A DNA stretch of 64,000 nt from Streptomyces albogriseolus (GCA_014650475.1 BMVA01000010.1:124001-188000); one strand, 5' to 3'; numbered from the stretch's first letter, positions 26,237-34,593 are shown. The notes: generated by a model not told the origin, from the sequence alone. Numbers and translations: made by a program.

Positions 26237-26367
26237 CGTCGGCGGCTGCGGGTGCGTCGTGGTTCCTCGCGCAGTTCCCCGCGCCCCTTGAGGCGCTGCG
26301 GTGAACGTGCCCCGAAGGGGCGCGGGGAACTGCGCGAACGGCCCAGGACGGCCCGCAGCCGCCGACG
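26237..26367. repeat. Composite inverted repeat (copy 3), nested 16- and 23-base arms
   Basis: This 131-base element fills the convergent gap between purU and the anti-sigma gene. The outer arms CGTCGGCGGCTGCGGG (26237-26252) and CCCGCAGCCGCCGACG (26352-26367) are perfectly complementary. Inside them are two inverted copies of the recurring GCGCGGGGAACTGCGC element (26267-26289 and 26315-26337), complementary over 23 bases. It can fold as a long hairpin or cruciform and probably terminates both genes. Confidence 0.85.
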
Positions 26368-26382
26368 AAGCACAAGGCGCCC

Positions 26383-27561
26383 TTACATCCTGCTCAAGCT
26401 CGCGGCAGCGAACAGCACATCCCTGATCGCCTCGCGGTCCCCCTCCTGCCCGGCGGCAGCCTCGGGCGGCGGCACATGCCCCGCCGCCAGCCGGCAGAAC
26501 TCCGCCCCGTCCAGGGCGACATGAGCCACCTCGTGCTCGGCGGACCCCTTCGCCGCCGGCGAGTCCAGCGGGATCAGCCACTCCCCGCCGCCGGACCCCT
26601 CGATCTCCAGCCGCAGGCTGCGCCCCGGTTCCCCGGCCGCCACCAGCCGGCGCTCCACAGGGGCGGCCAGCCCGTGGTGGCGGCGGTCCTCCAGGACCAG
26701 GGGCAGCAGCCGGGCCGCGAGATCCACCATGTCGTGCAGATGGCGTCCGGCGGGCGGGTCGTAGGGGTAGTCCACCGCCTCGGCGATGTCCTCCGCGTGC
26801 ACCCAGCATTCGAAGGCCCGGTCCAGCATGGCGTCGTGCAGCGGCAGCGCGAAGTCGCCGTAGGGGACGGTCGTGCGGCCGGTGTCGCCGCCGGTGAAGG
26901 AGACCGTGCGGACCAGCCGGTGGCTCTGCTCGCGCCAGGGGCCGCGGACGGCCCGGGTGGGCGGGAAGCGGGCGGCCCGCCAGTACGCCTCCGTGCGGCC
27001 GGACGGGGTGGGGCGCTCGGGCCGGACGTCGCCGAGCGGGTCCTGGAGGCCGAGGGCGACCGCGACCAGCCCGTCGACGGTCATCAGATGGGCGATGACC
27101 CCGGCGACGGTGGTGCGGCGGCTGCTCACCTCGTCGCCCTCGTACCAGCGCAGCCGCACCGGCGCGTGCCACTCGTTGTCTCCGAAGTCCTGGAGCAGCG
27201 CGTCGAGCCGGGCGGTCTCGGCGTCGTAGGCGGCGGCCCACTCGGGGACCGGGATACGCGGAGGGCGCCGCTCCAGGCAGCTCTCCAGGACACGGGTGCG
27301 CAGTACGGGCTTCAGGTCGAGGCTCTCGGGGCGCTGGAGGAGGCCGACGGCCTCGCGCAGCCGCAGCGCCTCGTCCGCGCAGGGGCCGCAGTCACCGAGG
27401 TGTTCCTCGACGGCGTCGGCCTCGGCGGGCGCGCAGGCGGCCAGCGCCCAGGCGCCCAGCAGCGACTTCAGCACCTGGTGCTCCGGCCCCGGGGGCAGCT
27501 CGTCCGGCCCGGCGGCCAGGGGGGTGCGGTCGTCGTACGGCCCGGGGCGGCGCCCGCTCAC
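26383..27561 (-). CDS. Zinc anti-sigma factor fused to mycothiol-dependent isomerase-type (MDMPI) domain
   Basis: A 392-residue protein translated from a GTG overlapping the sigma factor stop (GTGA). Residues 30-70 carry a ZAS-type zinc finger: LLGAWALAAC with His54-x3-Cys58-x2-Cys61 (HLGDCGPC). From about residue 108 a DinB/MDMPI-like domain follows, with its metal triad preserved: His158 in VIAHLM, Glu251 and His255 in ECWVH. It most likely binds and silences the sigma factor encoded just upstream. The second domain suggests sensing of, or chemistry with, mycothiol. No membrane segment is seen, so sensing is cytoplasmic. Confidence 0.82.
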   Translation of the reverse strand: MSGRRPGPYDDRTPLAAGPDELPPGPEHQVLKSLLGAWALAACAPAEADAVEEHLGDCGPCADEALRLREAVGLLQRPESLDLKPVLRTRVLESCLERRPPRIPVPEWAAAYDAETARLDALLQDFGDNEWHAPVRLRWYEGDEVSSRRTTVAGVIAHLMTVDGLVAVALGLQDPLGDVRPERPTPSGRTEAYWRAARFPPTRAVRGPWREQSHRLVRTVSFTGGDTGRTTVPYGDFALPLHDAMLDRAFECWVHAEDIAEAVDYPYDPPAGRHLHDMVDLAARLLPLVLEDRRHHGLAAPVERRLVAAGEPGRSLRLEIEGSGGGEWLIPLDSPAAKGSAEHEVAHVALDGAEFCRLAAGHVPPPEAAAGQEGDREAIRDVLFAAASLSRM

Positions 27562-28139
27562 GCGGCACCTCCGATCCGGGGCGGTGCTCCCGGCGTCCCC
27601 GCGTCGTGGGCGGTGGCCAGCAGCTGGAGGCCGAGGCGCAGCCGGCGGCGGGCCTCCTCGTCGGTGACGCCGAGGTCGGCGGCGGTCTGCCGGTAGTCCC
27701 GGCGCTGGAAGTAGGCCAGTTCCAGCGCGGCCCGCAGGGGTGCGGGCATGGACTGGACGATGTAGTCGGCGCGGGCGGCCACCGTGGCGTGCCGGACCGT
27801 GCGCTCCAGGTCCTCGGTGGTGCCGGGGCCGCCCCGGGCGAGCGCGGCGGTCCCGGTGGTGCGCAGCCGCTCCACGGCCAGCCGGTTGGTCAGGGCGGCG
27901 AGCCAGCTGCGCAGGGGGCCCTGCCGGGGGTCGTAGGCGCCGGGGTGCTGCCAGACGTGGGCGAAGACGTCACGGGTGACGGTGTCGGCCGCGTGTTCGT
28001 CACCGAGGACGCGGTGGGCGAGGCCGTGCACCAGGGAGGCGAAGCGGTCGTAGAGCTCGCCGAGAGCGGCCGCCTCCCCGCGGGCGAGCCGCTGCTGCAT
28101 CGTGCGGTCCCAGCGGGGCGGTACGGTCTTTTTCTGCAT
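27558..28139 (-). CDS. ECF-type RNA polymerase sigma factor
   Basis: A 193-residue sigma factor with region 2 (GELYDRFASLVHGLAHRVLG, DVFAHVWQHPGAYDP) and region 4 (LELAYFQRRDYRQTAADLGV) but no region 1 or 3, as in ECF factors. The ATG at 28139 follows GAGGGG; the frame is open upstream but without homology. It is translationally coupled to the anti-sigma factor. The target promoter is unknown. The region upstream carries GATCG palindromes that could be an autoregulatory element, although an ECF promoter itself was not recognised. Confidence 0.88.
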   Translation of the reverse strand: MQKKTVPPRWDRTMQQRLARGEAAALGELYDRFASLVHGLAHRVLGDEHAADTVTRDVFAHVWQHPGAYDPRQGPLRSWLAALTNRLAVERLRTTGTAALARGGPGTTEDLERTVRHATVAARADYIVQSMPAPLRAALELAYFQRRDYRQTAADLGVTDEEARRRLRLGLQLLATAHDAGTPGAPPRIGGAA

Positions 28140-28507
28140 GCGGCCCCTCACCCCCTGTTCGTCCCCCGGGCCCCCGGGGTGGTCGGTGCCCGGGGCCGGC
28201 GTGTGACCGGCGACGCCACGAATGTAGTCGCCATGGACGCGCGTGCACGCCCCTTTGTGGCAATGTGCGCCCCTCGCGGCGCCTTCCGTGGTAGAGGGGC
28301 GCCCGCGCAGGTCGCACGGCGTGCGGATCATGTCTGCCCCATGACGCGTCGATCGGAACCGATCGAATCGGATCGATTGCGACCGAAACAAGCCCTTCCT
28401 GTTCGGTAACCGTTTCCGGGGCCGCGTTTCAGGGCACGGCCGGTGGGCAGCCGCGCAGCAGGGAAGCGTAGGCGTTGCTTCCGTTTCGGCGACCGAGGGG
28501 CGTGGTG
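28140..28507. promoter_or_regulatory. Divergent region of sigma factor and STAS genes with GATCG palindromes
   Basis: This 368-base gap holds no gene. It contains two adjacent palindromes, GATCGG-AA-CCGATC (28351-28364) and AATCG-GAT-CGATT (28366-28378), giving a run of GATCG/CGATC boxes. Another GC-rich hairpin lies near 28167. The palindromes sit about 130 bases before the STAS gene and 210 before the sigma gene, well placed for a regulator controlling either direction. Confidence 0.4.
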
Positions 28508-28882
28508 GTGAGCTTCAAAGTGACCGACCAGGAGAACGGCGAATGGGCCGTCCTCCGGGTCTGCGGCGAGCTGGACCTGGTGACGTCCCCGGTGCTGCGG
28601 CAGCGGGTGCACGACGTCGTGGCCGAGGGGCGGCACCGGCTCGTCCTCGATCTCTCCGAGGTGTGGTTCTGCGACTCCAGCGGGGTGGGCGTGCTCATCG
28701 CCTCCCGCCGGCTGCTGCGCTCCTGCCAGGGCCGGCTCCGGCTGATCCTGCCCGCGCGGGGCGCCGCCGACGGCAGCCACGTCAACAAGGTGCTCGGCGC
28801 GCTCGGGGTGCGCCGTCTGTTCGAGATCCACCCGGACGTGCCGTCCGCCGTCGACGAGGACGCCCGCCCGCTCCCGGCCTGA
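28508..28882 (+). CDS. Anti-sigma factor antagonist (STAS domain)
   Basis: A 124-residue single STAS-domain protein of the SpoIIAA/BldG type. The phosphorylation site is visible as WFCDSSGVGVL with Ser57 and Ser58, so phosphorylation by a HATPase kinase should control its binding. Three GTG codons are possible starts; the third, at 28508, is best spaced from GAGGGG. It is divergent from the ECF sigma factor and lies near a HATPase gene (30040). The zinc anti-sigma factor next door is not a STAS-type partner, so its real partner may be the HATPase protein or one encoded elsewhere. Confidence 0.88.
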   Translation: MSFKVTDQENGEWAVLRVCGELDLVTSPVLRQRVHDVVAEGRHRLVLDLSEVWFCDSSGVGVLIASRRLLRSCQGRLRLILPARGAADGSHVNKVLGALGVRRLFEIHPDVPSAVDEDARPLPA

Positions 28883-29058
28883 GCCGCCGCCCTTCTCACC
28901 CCGCGGCCCGCGCGTGGTTCCCCTCACACGTGTCACACGTGTGTCCCGGTGTTCCCCCGGTCCTGGTCCAAGCGGTGCTTTCCGGCTCCCCCGCGCCCTC
29001 TCACCCCGTACGCTCCCAGCGAGACGACCCCTCCGACCTAAGGCGGCCTGAACAAGAC

Positions 29059-29571
29059 ATGGTCACCAGCGAGTACGAGCGCAGGATCGCGGCCCGCTTC
29101 GCCGGCTTCGACCAGGACGGCAACGGCTACATCGACCGCGAGGACTTCATGGCGGCGGCCAAGGCGCTGCTCGCCGAGTTCGGCACGGCGGCCCGCTCCG
29201 ACCGGGGCCAGGCCCTGTACGTCGGCGCCGAGGCGTTCTGGCAGGGCATGGCCGGCATCGCCGACCGGGACGGCGACCAGCGCATCACCCGCGAGGAGTT
29301 CGTGACCGGCGCGCTCAAGCGGCTGCGGGACAACCCGGAGCGCTTCGCCGAGATCGCCCGGCCCTTCCTGCACGCGGCGCTCGCCGTCGCCGACACCACC
29401 GGGGACGGCGCGGTCGGCGTGGAGAACACCGCGCGCGTGCTCCAGGTGCTGGGCATCGAGGGGGACGTCGCCGCGGAGGCCGCCGCACAGCTGGACACCG
29501 ACGGGGACGGACGGATCGGCGAGGAGGAGATCGTCTCCGCGTTCGCCCGCTACTTCACCGTCCCCGAGTGA
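29059..29571 (+). CDS. EF-hand calcium-binding protein
   Basis: A 170-residue calerythrin-like protein with EF-hand loops at residues 18-29 (DQDGNGYIDRED), 69-80 (DRDGDQRITREE), 112-123 (DTTGDGAVGVEN, weaker at the last position) and 146-157 (DTDGDGRIGEEE). Three loops look fully able to bind calcium. It has no signal peptide or membrane segment, so it probably acts as a cytoplasmic calcium buffer or sensor. The ATG at 29059 follows AAGGCGG. It follows the STAS gene by 176 bases on the same strand. Confidence 0.9.
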   Translation: MVTSEYERRIAARFAGFDQDGNGYIDREDFMAAAKALLAEFGTAARSDRGQALYVGAEAFWQGMAGIADRDGDQRITREEFVTGALKRLRDNPERFAEIARPFLHAALAVADTTGDGAVGVENTARVLQVLGIEGDVAAEAAAQLDTDGDGRIGEEEIVSAFARYFTVPE

Positions 29572-30039
29572 CGCGCCGGACGTCCGTGTCACCGATCGTG
29601 GCATTTTCCTGATCACGGAGCGTCCGGAAGGCTTCGGGCCGGACGAGTTCCTTCGTCACGGCCCGGAGTCGGGGCGCGGCCCGGTACGTTGTGCGGGATG
29701 CGAGTCGTCGTGAGCGCGCACCGTGGCCGGGCCGCCCTCGGGGCGGATGCCCGAGGGGCCGTGCCTGCGGCTGCTCGTGGGGCCAACCGGCCGTTCCCCG
29801 CGCTCCGTTCGATCCCGCGCGACGAGCGTCGCACAGTATGCCGTACGGGTACTCCTTCGCGCTGGAATATGCCCGAAGCGCTTGTTGAGGTGACTGTACG
29901 TCAACCAAGCTGTCCCACAAGGGAGTCACGGTCCGTGATCCCGGTCCCGGCCGTTGTTCTGGCCATGCGAAAAATGGCTAGGATCGTGGCCCTCGTGAGG
30001 CGCGAGTCCAAGTGTCCGCCGGTTCGGATGGTGTGAGCG
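29572..30039. other. 468-base gap: promoter of the HATPase gene and a doubtful small frame
   Basis: A perfect 8-base hairpin (CCCTCGGG 29735-29742, CCCGAGGG 29750-29757) is present. A promoter-like pair TGTTCT and TAGGAT (about 29956-29986) with 18-base spacing lies 55 bases before the HATPase gene. An ATG at 29698, seven bases after a -10-like TACGTT, opens a 112-codon frame ending at 30036, just before the next gene. Its second half has poor Streptomyces codon bias, so I do not call it a gene. Confidence 0.4.
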
Positions 30040-30522
30040 GTGCAGGTGCTTCAAGTGCAGCTGGAGATCCGGCCCGACCCCGCTGAGGTGGGGCGGGCCC
30101 GGCGCTGGGCCCGCTCACGGCTGGCCGGGTCCGGCATAGGGGCCGACGAACCGCTGGCCGAGACGCTGATCCTGCTCGTCTCCGAGCTGGTCACCAACGC
30201 CGTGGTGCACACCGGCTGTCCGGCCGTCCTGCGACTGTCGCTGCCCGGCGCGGACGCGGCCGAGGAGGTCACCGTCCGTCTGGAGGTCGCCGACCGCAGC
30301 GGCCGCGCGCCGGTGCCGCGTTGCGCCGGCGACGAGGCGACCGGCGGACGCGGACTCGCCCTCGTCGACGGGCTGGCCGACCGCTGGGGCTGGAGCACCG
30401 AGGGCGCCGGCAAGCGCATCTGGTGCGAACTCGACCGCTGCGGCGCGGCGTCCGACGCCGCCCGCGCCTCCTGCGGCGGCGGCGCGGTGCCGTACGACGG
30501 GCTGGCGTACGAGGCGGTCTGA
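30040..30522 (+). CDS. HATPase-type serine kinase-like / anti-sigma regulatory protein
   Basis: A 160-residue GHKL ATPase-domain protein of the SpoIIAB/RsbW-like group common in Streptomyces. The N-box is visible in LLVSELVTNAVVHTG and the G-box in GRGLALVDGLADRWGW. The C-terminal tail is cysteine-containing and poorly conserved. The start is a GTG with a weak ribosome site. Such proteins phosphorylate STAS antagonists or bind sigma factors, and a STAS protein is encoded 1.2 kb upstream. Pairing between the two is inferred. Confidence 0.85.
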   Translation: MQVLQVQLEIRPDPAEVGRARRWARSRLAGSGIGADEPLAETLILLVSELVTNAVVHTGCPAVLRLSLPGADAAEEVTVRLEVADRSGRAPVPRCAGDEATGGRGLALVDGLADRWGWSTEGAGKRIWCELDRCGAASDAARASCGGGAVPYDGLAYEAV

Positions 30523-30943
30523 GCGCTCCGCGGTCCGACGGTTGCCGCGTCTTCGGGGAGGCACAGGTGCACGGCGGGACGGCACTCCGGTGCCGTGCGT
30601 GATCCGGTGCGCCGGGTGTGCTCCCGTGCGCCGAGCCGATGAAACAGGCAAACGCCGCAAACTCCGCACAGCGCTCCGAAACGGTGTTGACGTGGCGTGA
30701 CCGGGTGATCACGCTGGACGTCAGCGATTCGCCGCGAGGGGACGGCGAGGGCACCGCGACGGGGGTCCTCGGCGAGTGTGGGTCGTGATCCGGCGCGTGC
30801 CTCCCGGGGGCGGGGGACCTGGCGGGGCCGCCGGAGCCGAAGGGCGGTGCGGGGCTGCCGTGCCCGGGGCGGGCGGCGCCGCACCGCCGCGGGGCGTCCG
30901 CTTGTCCACAGCCTGTGGACAAGCGGACGCGGGGGAGAGGCGC
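30523..30943. other. 421-base convergent gap with hairpins and a DnaA-box palindrome
   Basis: No gene is seen in this stretch between the convergent HATPase and GlxA-type genes. ACGGCAC-TCCG-GTGCCGT (30579-30596) is a probable terminator of the HATPase gene. The notable element is the perfect palindrome at 30894-30930, described separately. The middle part is very GC-rich with no clear signal. Confidence 0.6.
30894..30930. repeat. Perfect 17-base palindrome made of two inverted DnaA boxes
   Basis: GCGTCCGCTTGTCCACA (30894-30910) and TGTGGACAAGCGGACGC (30914-30930) are perfectly complementary around GCC. Each arm contains a consensus Streptomyces DnaA box: TTGTCCACA at 30902-30910 and its inverse at 30914-30922. 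The stem starts 14 bases after the stop of the GlxA-type gene, so it could equally be its intrinsic terminator. Confidence 0.85.
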
Positions 30944-31987
30944 TCAACCCGCGACCGCCGCCCCCTCCCCGCGTTCCGAGGCCGCGCGGAAGGTGCGCCG
31001 GTAGGCCGTGGGGGTCACGCCGAGGGCCGCCTGGAGCCGGGCCCGCATGGACTGGGCCGTGCCGAAGCCCGCGTCCCGCGCCACCTGGTCCACGGTCAGC
31101 TCGGTGGCCTCCAGCAAGTACCGTGCCCGCTCGACCCGTTGACGGGTGAGCCACTGCCCGGGACTGACCCCGGTCTCCTCCCGGAAGCGGCGGGTGAAGG
31201 TGCGCACCGACATCGACTCCCGCTCCGCCAGGTCGCGCAGCTGGATCGGCTCGTGCAGCCGGCCCAGCGCCCAGGCGCGGGCGCCGCTCGTGGACGCCTG
31301 CTGCGGATCCGGCACCGGACGCTGGATGTACTGCGCCTGGCCGCCGTCCCGGTGCGGCGGCACCACCGTGCGCCGGGCCACGTCGTTGGCGACGGCGGCG
31401 CCGTGGTCGCGCCGCACCATGTGCAGGCACAGGTCGATCCCGGCCGCCACACCCGCCGAGGTGAGGATGTCGCCGTCGTCGACGAACAGCACGTCCGGGT
31501 CGACGTCGATCTTCGGGAACAACCGCTGCAGCCGCTCCGCGTCCGCCCAGTGCGTGGTGGCGCGGCGCCCGTCGAGCCGGCCGGCGGCGGCGAGGACGTA
31601 CACCCCGGTGCAGATGGAGGCGATGCGGGCCGCCGGCGGGATGCGGCCGAGCGCGTCCGCCAGTTCGTCCGTCAGCTCGCCCCGCTCGAAGACCGGTCCC
31701 AGCTCGTAGCAGGCCGGGATCATCACCGTGTCGGCGGTGGCCAGGGCCTCCGGGCCGTTGGGCACGTGGACGGTGAAGTCGGCGTCCGTCTCCACCGGTC
31801 CCGGCGGCCGGACCGAGCAGGTGACCACCTCGTACAGCGGGCGCCCCCGCTCGTCCCGGGGGCGGCCGAACACGCGGTGCGGGATGCCCAGCTCGAACGG
31901 CAGCAGCCCGTCGAGGGCGAGGACGACCACGCGGTGGGGCCGGTGACCGGCGGGGGAGTGGAGTGGCTCGGCCGGGTCGGACAGCAT
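30944..31987 (-). CDS. GlxA-family (DJ-1/PfpI plus AraC) transcriptional regulator
   Basis: A 347-residue regulator. The N-terminal class I glutamine amidotransferase-like domain (residues about 18-190) keeps the elbow cysteine in ASICTGVYVLAAAGRL, and the C-terminal AraC domain has two helix-turn-helix motifs (LRDLAERESMSVRTFTRRF, TVDQVARDAGFGTAQSM). This is the architecture of AdpA and GlxA. A -10-like TAGGAT ends six bases before the ATG, so the mRNA is probably leaderless. It is divergent from an MFS gene 72 bases away, which it likely controls. Ligand unknown. Confidence 0.88.
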   Translation of the reverse strand: MLSDPAEPLHSPAGHRPHRVVVLALDGLLPFELGIPHRVFGRPRDERGRPLYEVVTCSVRPPGPVETDADFTVHVPNGPEALATADTVMIPACYELGPVFERGELTDELADALGRIPPAARIASICTGVYVLAAAGRLDGRRATTHWADAERLQRLFPKIDVDPDVLFVDDGDILTSAGVAAGIDLCLHMVRRDHGAAVANDVARRTVVPPHRDGGQAQYIQRPVPDPQQASTSGARAWALGRLHEPIQLRDLAERESMSVRTFTRRFREETGVSPGQWLTRQRVERARYLLEATELTVDQVARDAGFGTAQSMRARLQAALGVTPTAYRRTFRAASERGEGAAVAG

Positions 31988-32059
31988 GGCCCGATCCTAG
32001 CGAATGCTGTCCCTCGGGCCACTCGTTGAAGGGGACATGCTTCCCCGAAGCTGTACGGC

Positions 32060-33367
32060 GTGACCACGACCAGCAAGACCGCCGCCGTCGGGCCGCCCGC
32101 GAGCGGCCGCACGCCGACCCGCCGCCGGGTGCACCGCGCCTGGTTCGTCGCCGCCGTCACCTTCGTGACGATCATCGGCGCCGCCGCCTTCCGCGCCGTG
32201 CCGGGGCTGTTCATCGACCCGCTGAACGAGGAGTTCGGCTGGTCGCGCGGCACCATCGGCGCCGCGGTCTCCGTCAACCTGGCGCTGTACGGCCTCACCG
32301 CCCCGTTCGCGGCGGCGCTCATGGACCGCTACGGCATCCGCCGGGTCGTCGCGGTCGCGCTGACCGTGATCGCGGCCGGCTCCGGCGCCACCGTGTGGAT
32401 GACCGCCGCCTGGCAGCTGATCCTCTGCTGGGGCCTGCTGGTGGGCCTCGGCTCCGGCTCCATGGCGCTGGCCTTCGCCGCCACCGTCACCAACCGCTGG
32501 TTCACCGAGCGGCGCGGCCTGGTCAGCGGCATCCTCACCGCCGCGTCCGCCTCCGGGCAGCTGATCTTCCTGCCGCTGCTGTCGTGGATCGTCGACCGGT
32601 ACTCCTGGCGTCCCGCGGCCGTGACGGTGGCGCTCGCCGCGCTCGCGGTGGTGCCGTTCGTCTGGCTGCTGCTGCACGACCACCCCGCCGACGTCGGCCA
32701 GAAGCCGTACGGGGCCAAGGAGTTCGTGCCCAAGCCGGCGCCCGTGCCCGGGGCCGCCCGGCGCACGCTGGCCGTGCTCGCCTCCGCCGCCCGCACCGGC
32801 CCGTTCTGGCTGCTCGCCGGCACGTTCGCGATCTGCGGCGCCTCCACCAACGGGCTGATCCAGACCCACTTCGTGCCCGCCTCGCACGACCACGGCATGC
32901 CGATCACCACCGCCGCGTCCCTGCTGGCCGTCATCGGCGTCTTCGACGTGGTCGGCACGGTGGCCTCCGGCTGGTTCACCGACCGCTTCGACGCCCGCAG
33001 GCTGCTCGCCGTCTACTACGCGCTGCGGGGCGTCTCCCTGCTCTTCCTGCCCCTGCTGCTCGCGCCCTCCGTGCACCCGCCGATGCTGCTGTTCATCGTC
33101 TTCTACGGCCTCGACTGGGTCGCCACCGTGCCGCCCACGCTCGCGCTGTGCCGGGAGCACTACGGCGACGACAGCCCCATCGTGTTCGGCTGGGTGCTGG
33201 CGTCGCACCAGGTGGGCGCGGCCGTGGTGGCCTTCGCCGGCGGCCTGGCGCGGGACGCGTTCGGCTCGTACGACGTGATGTGGCTCGCGTCGGGCGCGCT
33301 GTGCGCGGCGGCGGCGCTGATGGCGCTGGTGATCCGCAAGCGGCCGGCGGTCCTGCCGGCGGGCTGA
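32060..33367 (+). CDS. MFS transporter
   Basis: A 435-residue transporter with twelve predicted membrane segments starting at about residue 28 (AWFVAAVTFVTIIGAAAF) and the loop motif ALMDRYGIRR between helices 2 and 3. The start is a GTG. The sequence resembles the monocarboxylate/oxalate-formate-like MFS groups; the substrate is unknown. The divergent GlxA-type regulator shares its 72-base promoter region, which contains a TGTCCC/GGGACA inverted pair that may be the operator. Confidence 0.88.
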   Translation: MTTTSKTAAVGPPASGRTPTRRRVHRAWFVAAVTFVTIIGAAAFRAVPGLFIDPLNEEFGWSRGTIGAAVSVNLALYGLTAPFAAALMDRYGIRRVVAVALTVIAAGSGATVWMTAAWQLILCWGLLVGLGSGSMALAFAATVTNRWFTERRGLVSGILTAASASGQLIFLPLLSWIVDRYSWRPAAVTVALAALAVVPFVWLLLHDHPADVGQKPYGAKEFVPKPAPVPGAARRTLAVLASAARTGPFWLLAGTFAICGASTNGLIQTHFVPASHDHGMPITTAASLLAVIGVFDVVGTVASGWFTDRFDARRLLAVYYALRGVSLLFLPLLLAPSVHPPMLLFIVFYGLDWVATVPPTLALCREHYGDDSPIVFGWVLASHQVGAAVVAFAGGLARDAFGSYDVMWLASGALCAAAALMALVIRKRPAVLPAG

Positions 33368-33393
33368 GCAGCACCCCGTACCGCCCGCGCGGG

Positions 33394-34593
33394 TCAGGCG
33401 CCCGGCAGCCGGGACGCCTTCCCGCCGCGGGCGACCGCGCGGGCGATGCGCTGGGCGTCCAGCGCCATCTCCCGGAGGTTGCCGCTGATCGGGTTGGTGA
33501 AGCCGGTGAAGTACAGGTCCGGGGCGCCGGCCGGGGTGCGGGCGCCGTGGACCACGGGTCTGCCCCGCTCGTCCAGCACCCCGAGGCCGCCGACCAGGCC
33601 CTCGAGACCGCGCTCGTACCCGGTGGCCGCGATCACCGCGTCCGGGGCGACGCGCCCGCCGTCGGCCAGCAGCACCTCGCCCTCCTCGAAGCCCTTCACG
33701 GCGGCGACCACCTCCACCGCGCCCTTGCGCACCGCGTCGATCAGACCGACGTCCTGCACGGGGATCGCGCCCTCCAGGACGCGGCTGTAGAGCCCGGTCT
33801 CCGGGCGGGGCAGGCCGTGCTCGGACAGGTCCGGCACCGCGATCCGCGCCTGGAGGCGGCTGATCCGGTCCACCAGCGGCACCGGCAGCCGGCGCACCAG
33901 GATCCCGGAGTACTGCGCGGGCCAGCCGGCGGTCGAGCGGCGCACGATGTGCGGCGGGGTGCGCACCGCCAGCCGCACCCGGGAGGCGCCGCCCTCCACC
34001 AGGTCCACGGCGATCTCGGCGCCCGTGTTGCCGACGCCCACCACCAGCACGTCCCGCCCGGCGAACGGCTTGGCGTCGCGGTACCGCGAGGCGTGCAGCA
34101 ACTCGCCGGTGTACGCGTCCCGTCCGGGCCAGTCGGGGATGCGCGGGGTGTGGTTGAAGCCGGTGGCGACGACGACCGCCGCGCCGGTCAGCTCACGTCC
34201 GCCGGTGGCGCGCAGCAGCCAGCCGGTGCCGTCGGGGGTGCGCTCGACGCGGGACACCTCGACGCCGGTGACGATCTCCAGGCGGTGGTGCTCGGCGTAC
34301 TTCTCCAGGTAGCGGACCACGTCGTCGCGCGACGGCCAGCGTCCGAAGCGGCGGGGCATCGGCAGGCCGGGCAGGGCGGACCGGCGCCGGGTGGTGTGCA
34401 GGTGCAGCCGGTCGTAGTGGCGGCGCCAGGAGTCGCCGATCCGCTCGGAGCGCTCCAGCACGACGGCCCGCACGCCGCGGGCGCGCAGGGCGTACGCGAC
34501 GGACAGCCCGCCGGGGCCGCCGCCGACGACGTAGACGGGGCGGTCCGCCCGGTGGGGCGCGGTGGGCTGCGCGGACGTGGTGGAGTCGGCCAT
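33394..34593 (-). CDS. FAD/NADPH-dependent monooxygenase-like protein
   Basis: A 399-residue flavoprotein of the FMO/YUCCA-like group. It has the FAD-binding VVGGGPGGLSVAYAL, the FMO fingerprint-like stretch YTGELLHASRY, the NADPH-binding VVGVGNTGAEIAV and a late ATGY motif. These fit a single-component N- or S-oxygenating or Baeyer-Villiger-type enzyme. It is convergent with the MFS gene, and the next gene downstream on its own strand is separate. The substrate is not predictable. Confidence 0.88.
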   Translation of the reverse strand: MADSTTSAQPTAPHRADRPVYVVGGGPGGLSVAYALRARGVRAVVLERSERIGDSWRRHYDRLHLHTTRRRSALPGLPMPRRFGRWPSRDDVVRYLEKYAEHHRLEIVTGVEVSRVERTPDGTGWLLRATGGRELTGAAVVVATGFNHTPRIPDWPGRDAYTGELLHASRYRDAKPFAGRDVLVVGVGNTGAEIAVDLVEGGASRVRLAVRTPPHIVRRSTAGWPAQYSGILVRRLPVPLVDRISRLQARIAVPDLSEHGLPRPETGLYSRVLEGAIPVQDVGLIDAVRKGAVEVVAAVKGFEEGEVLLADGGRVAPDAVIAATGYERGLEGLVGGLGVLDERGRPVVHGARTPAGAPDLYFTGFTNPISGNLREMALDAQRIARAVARGGKASRLPGA

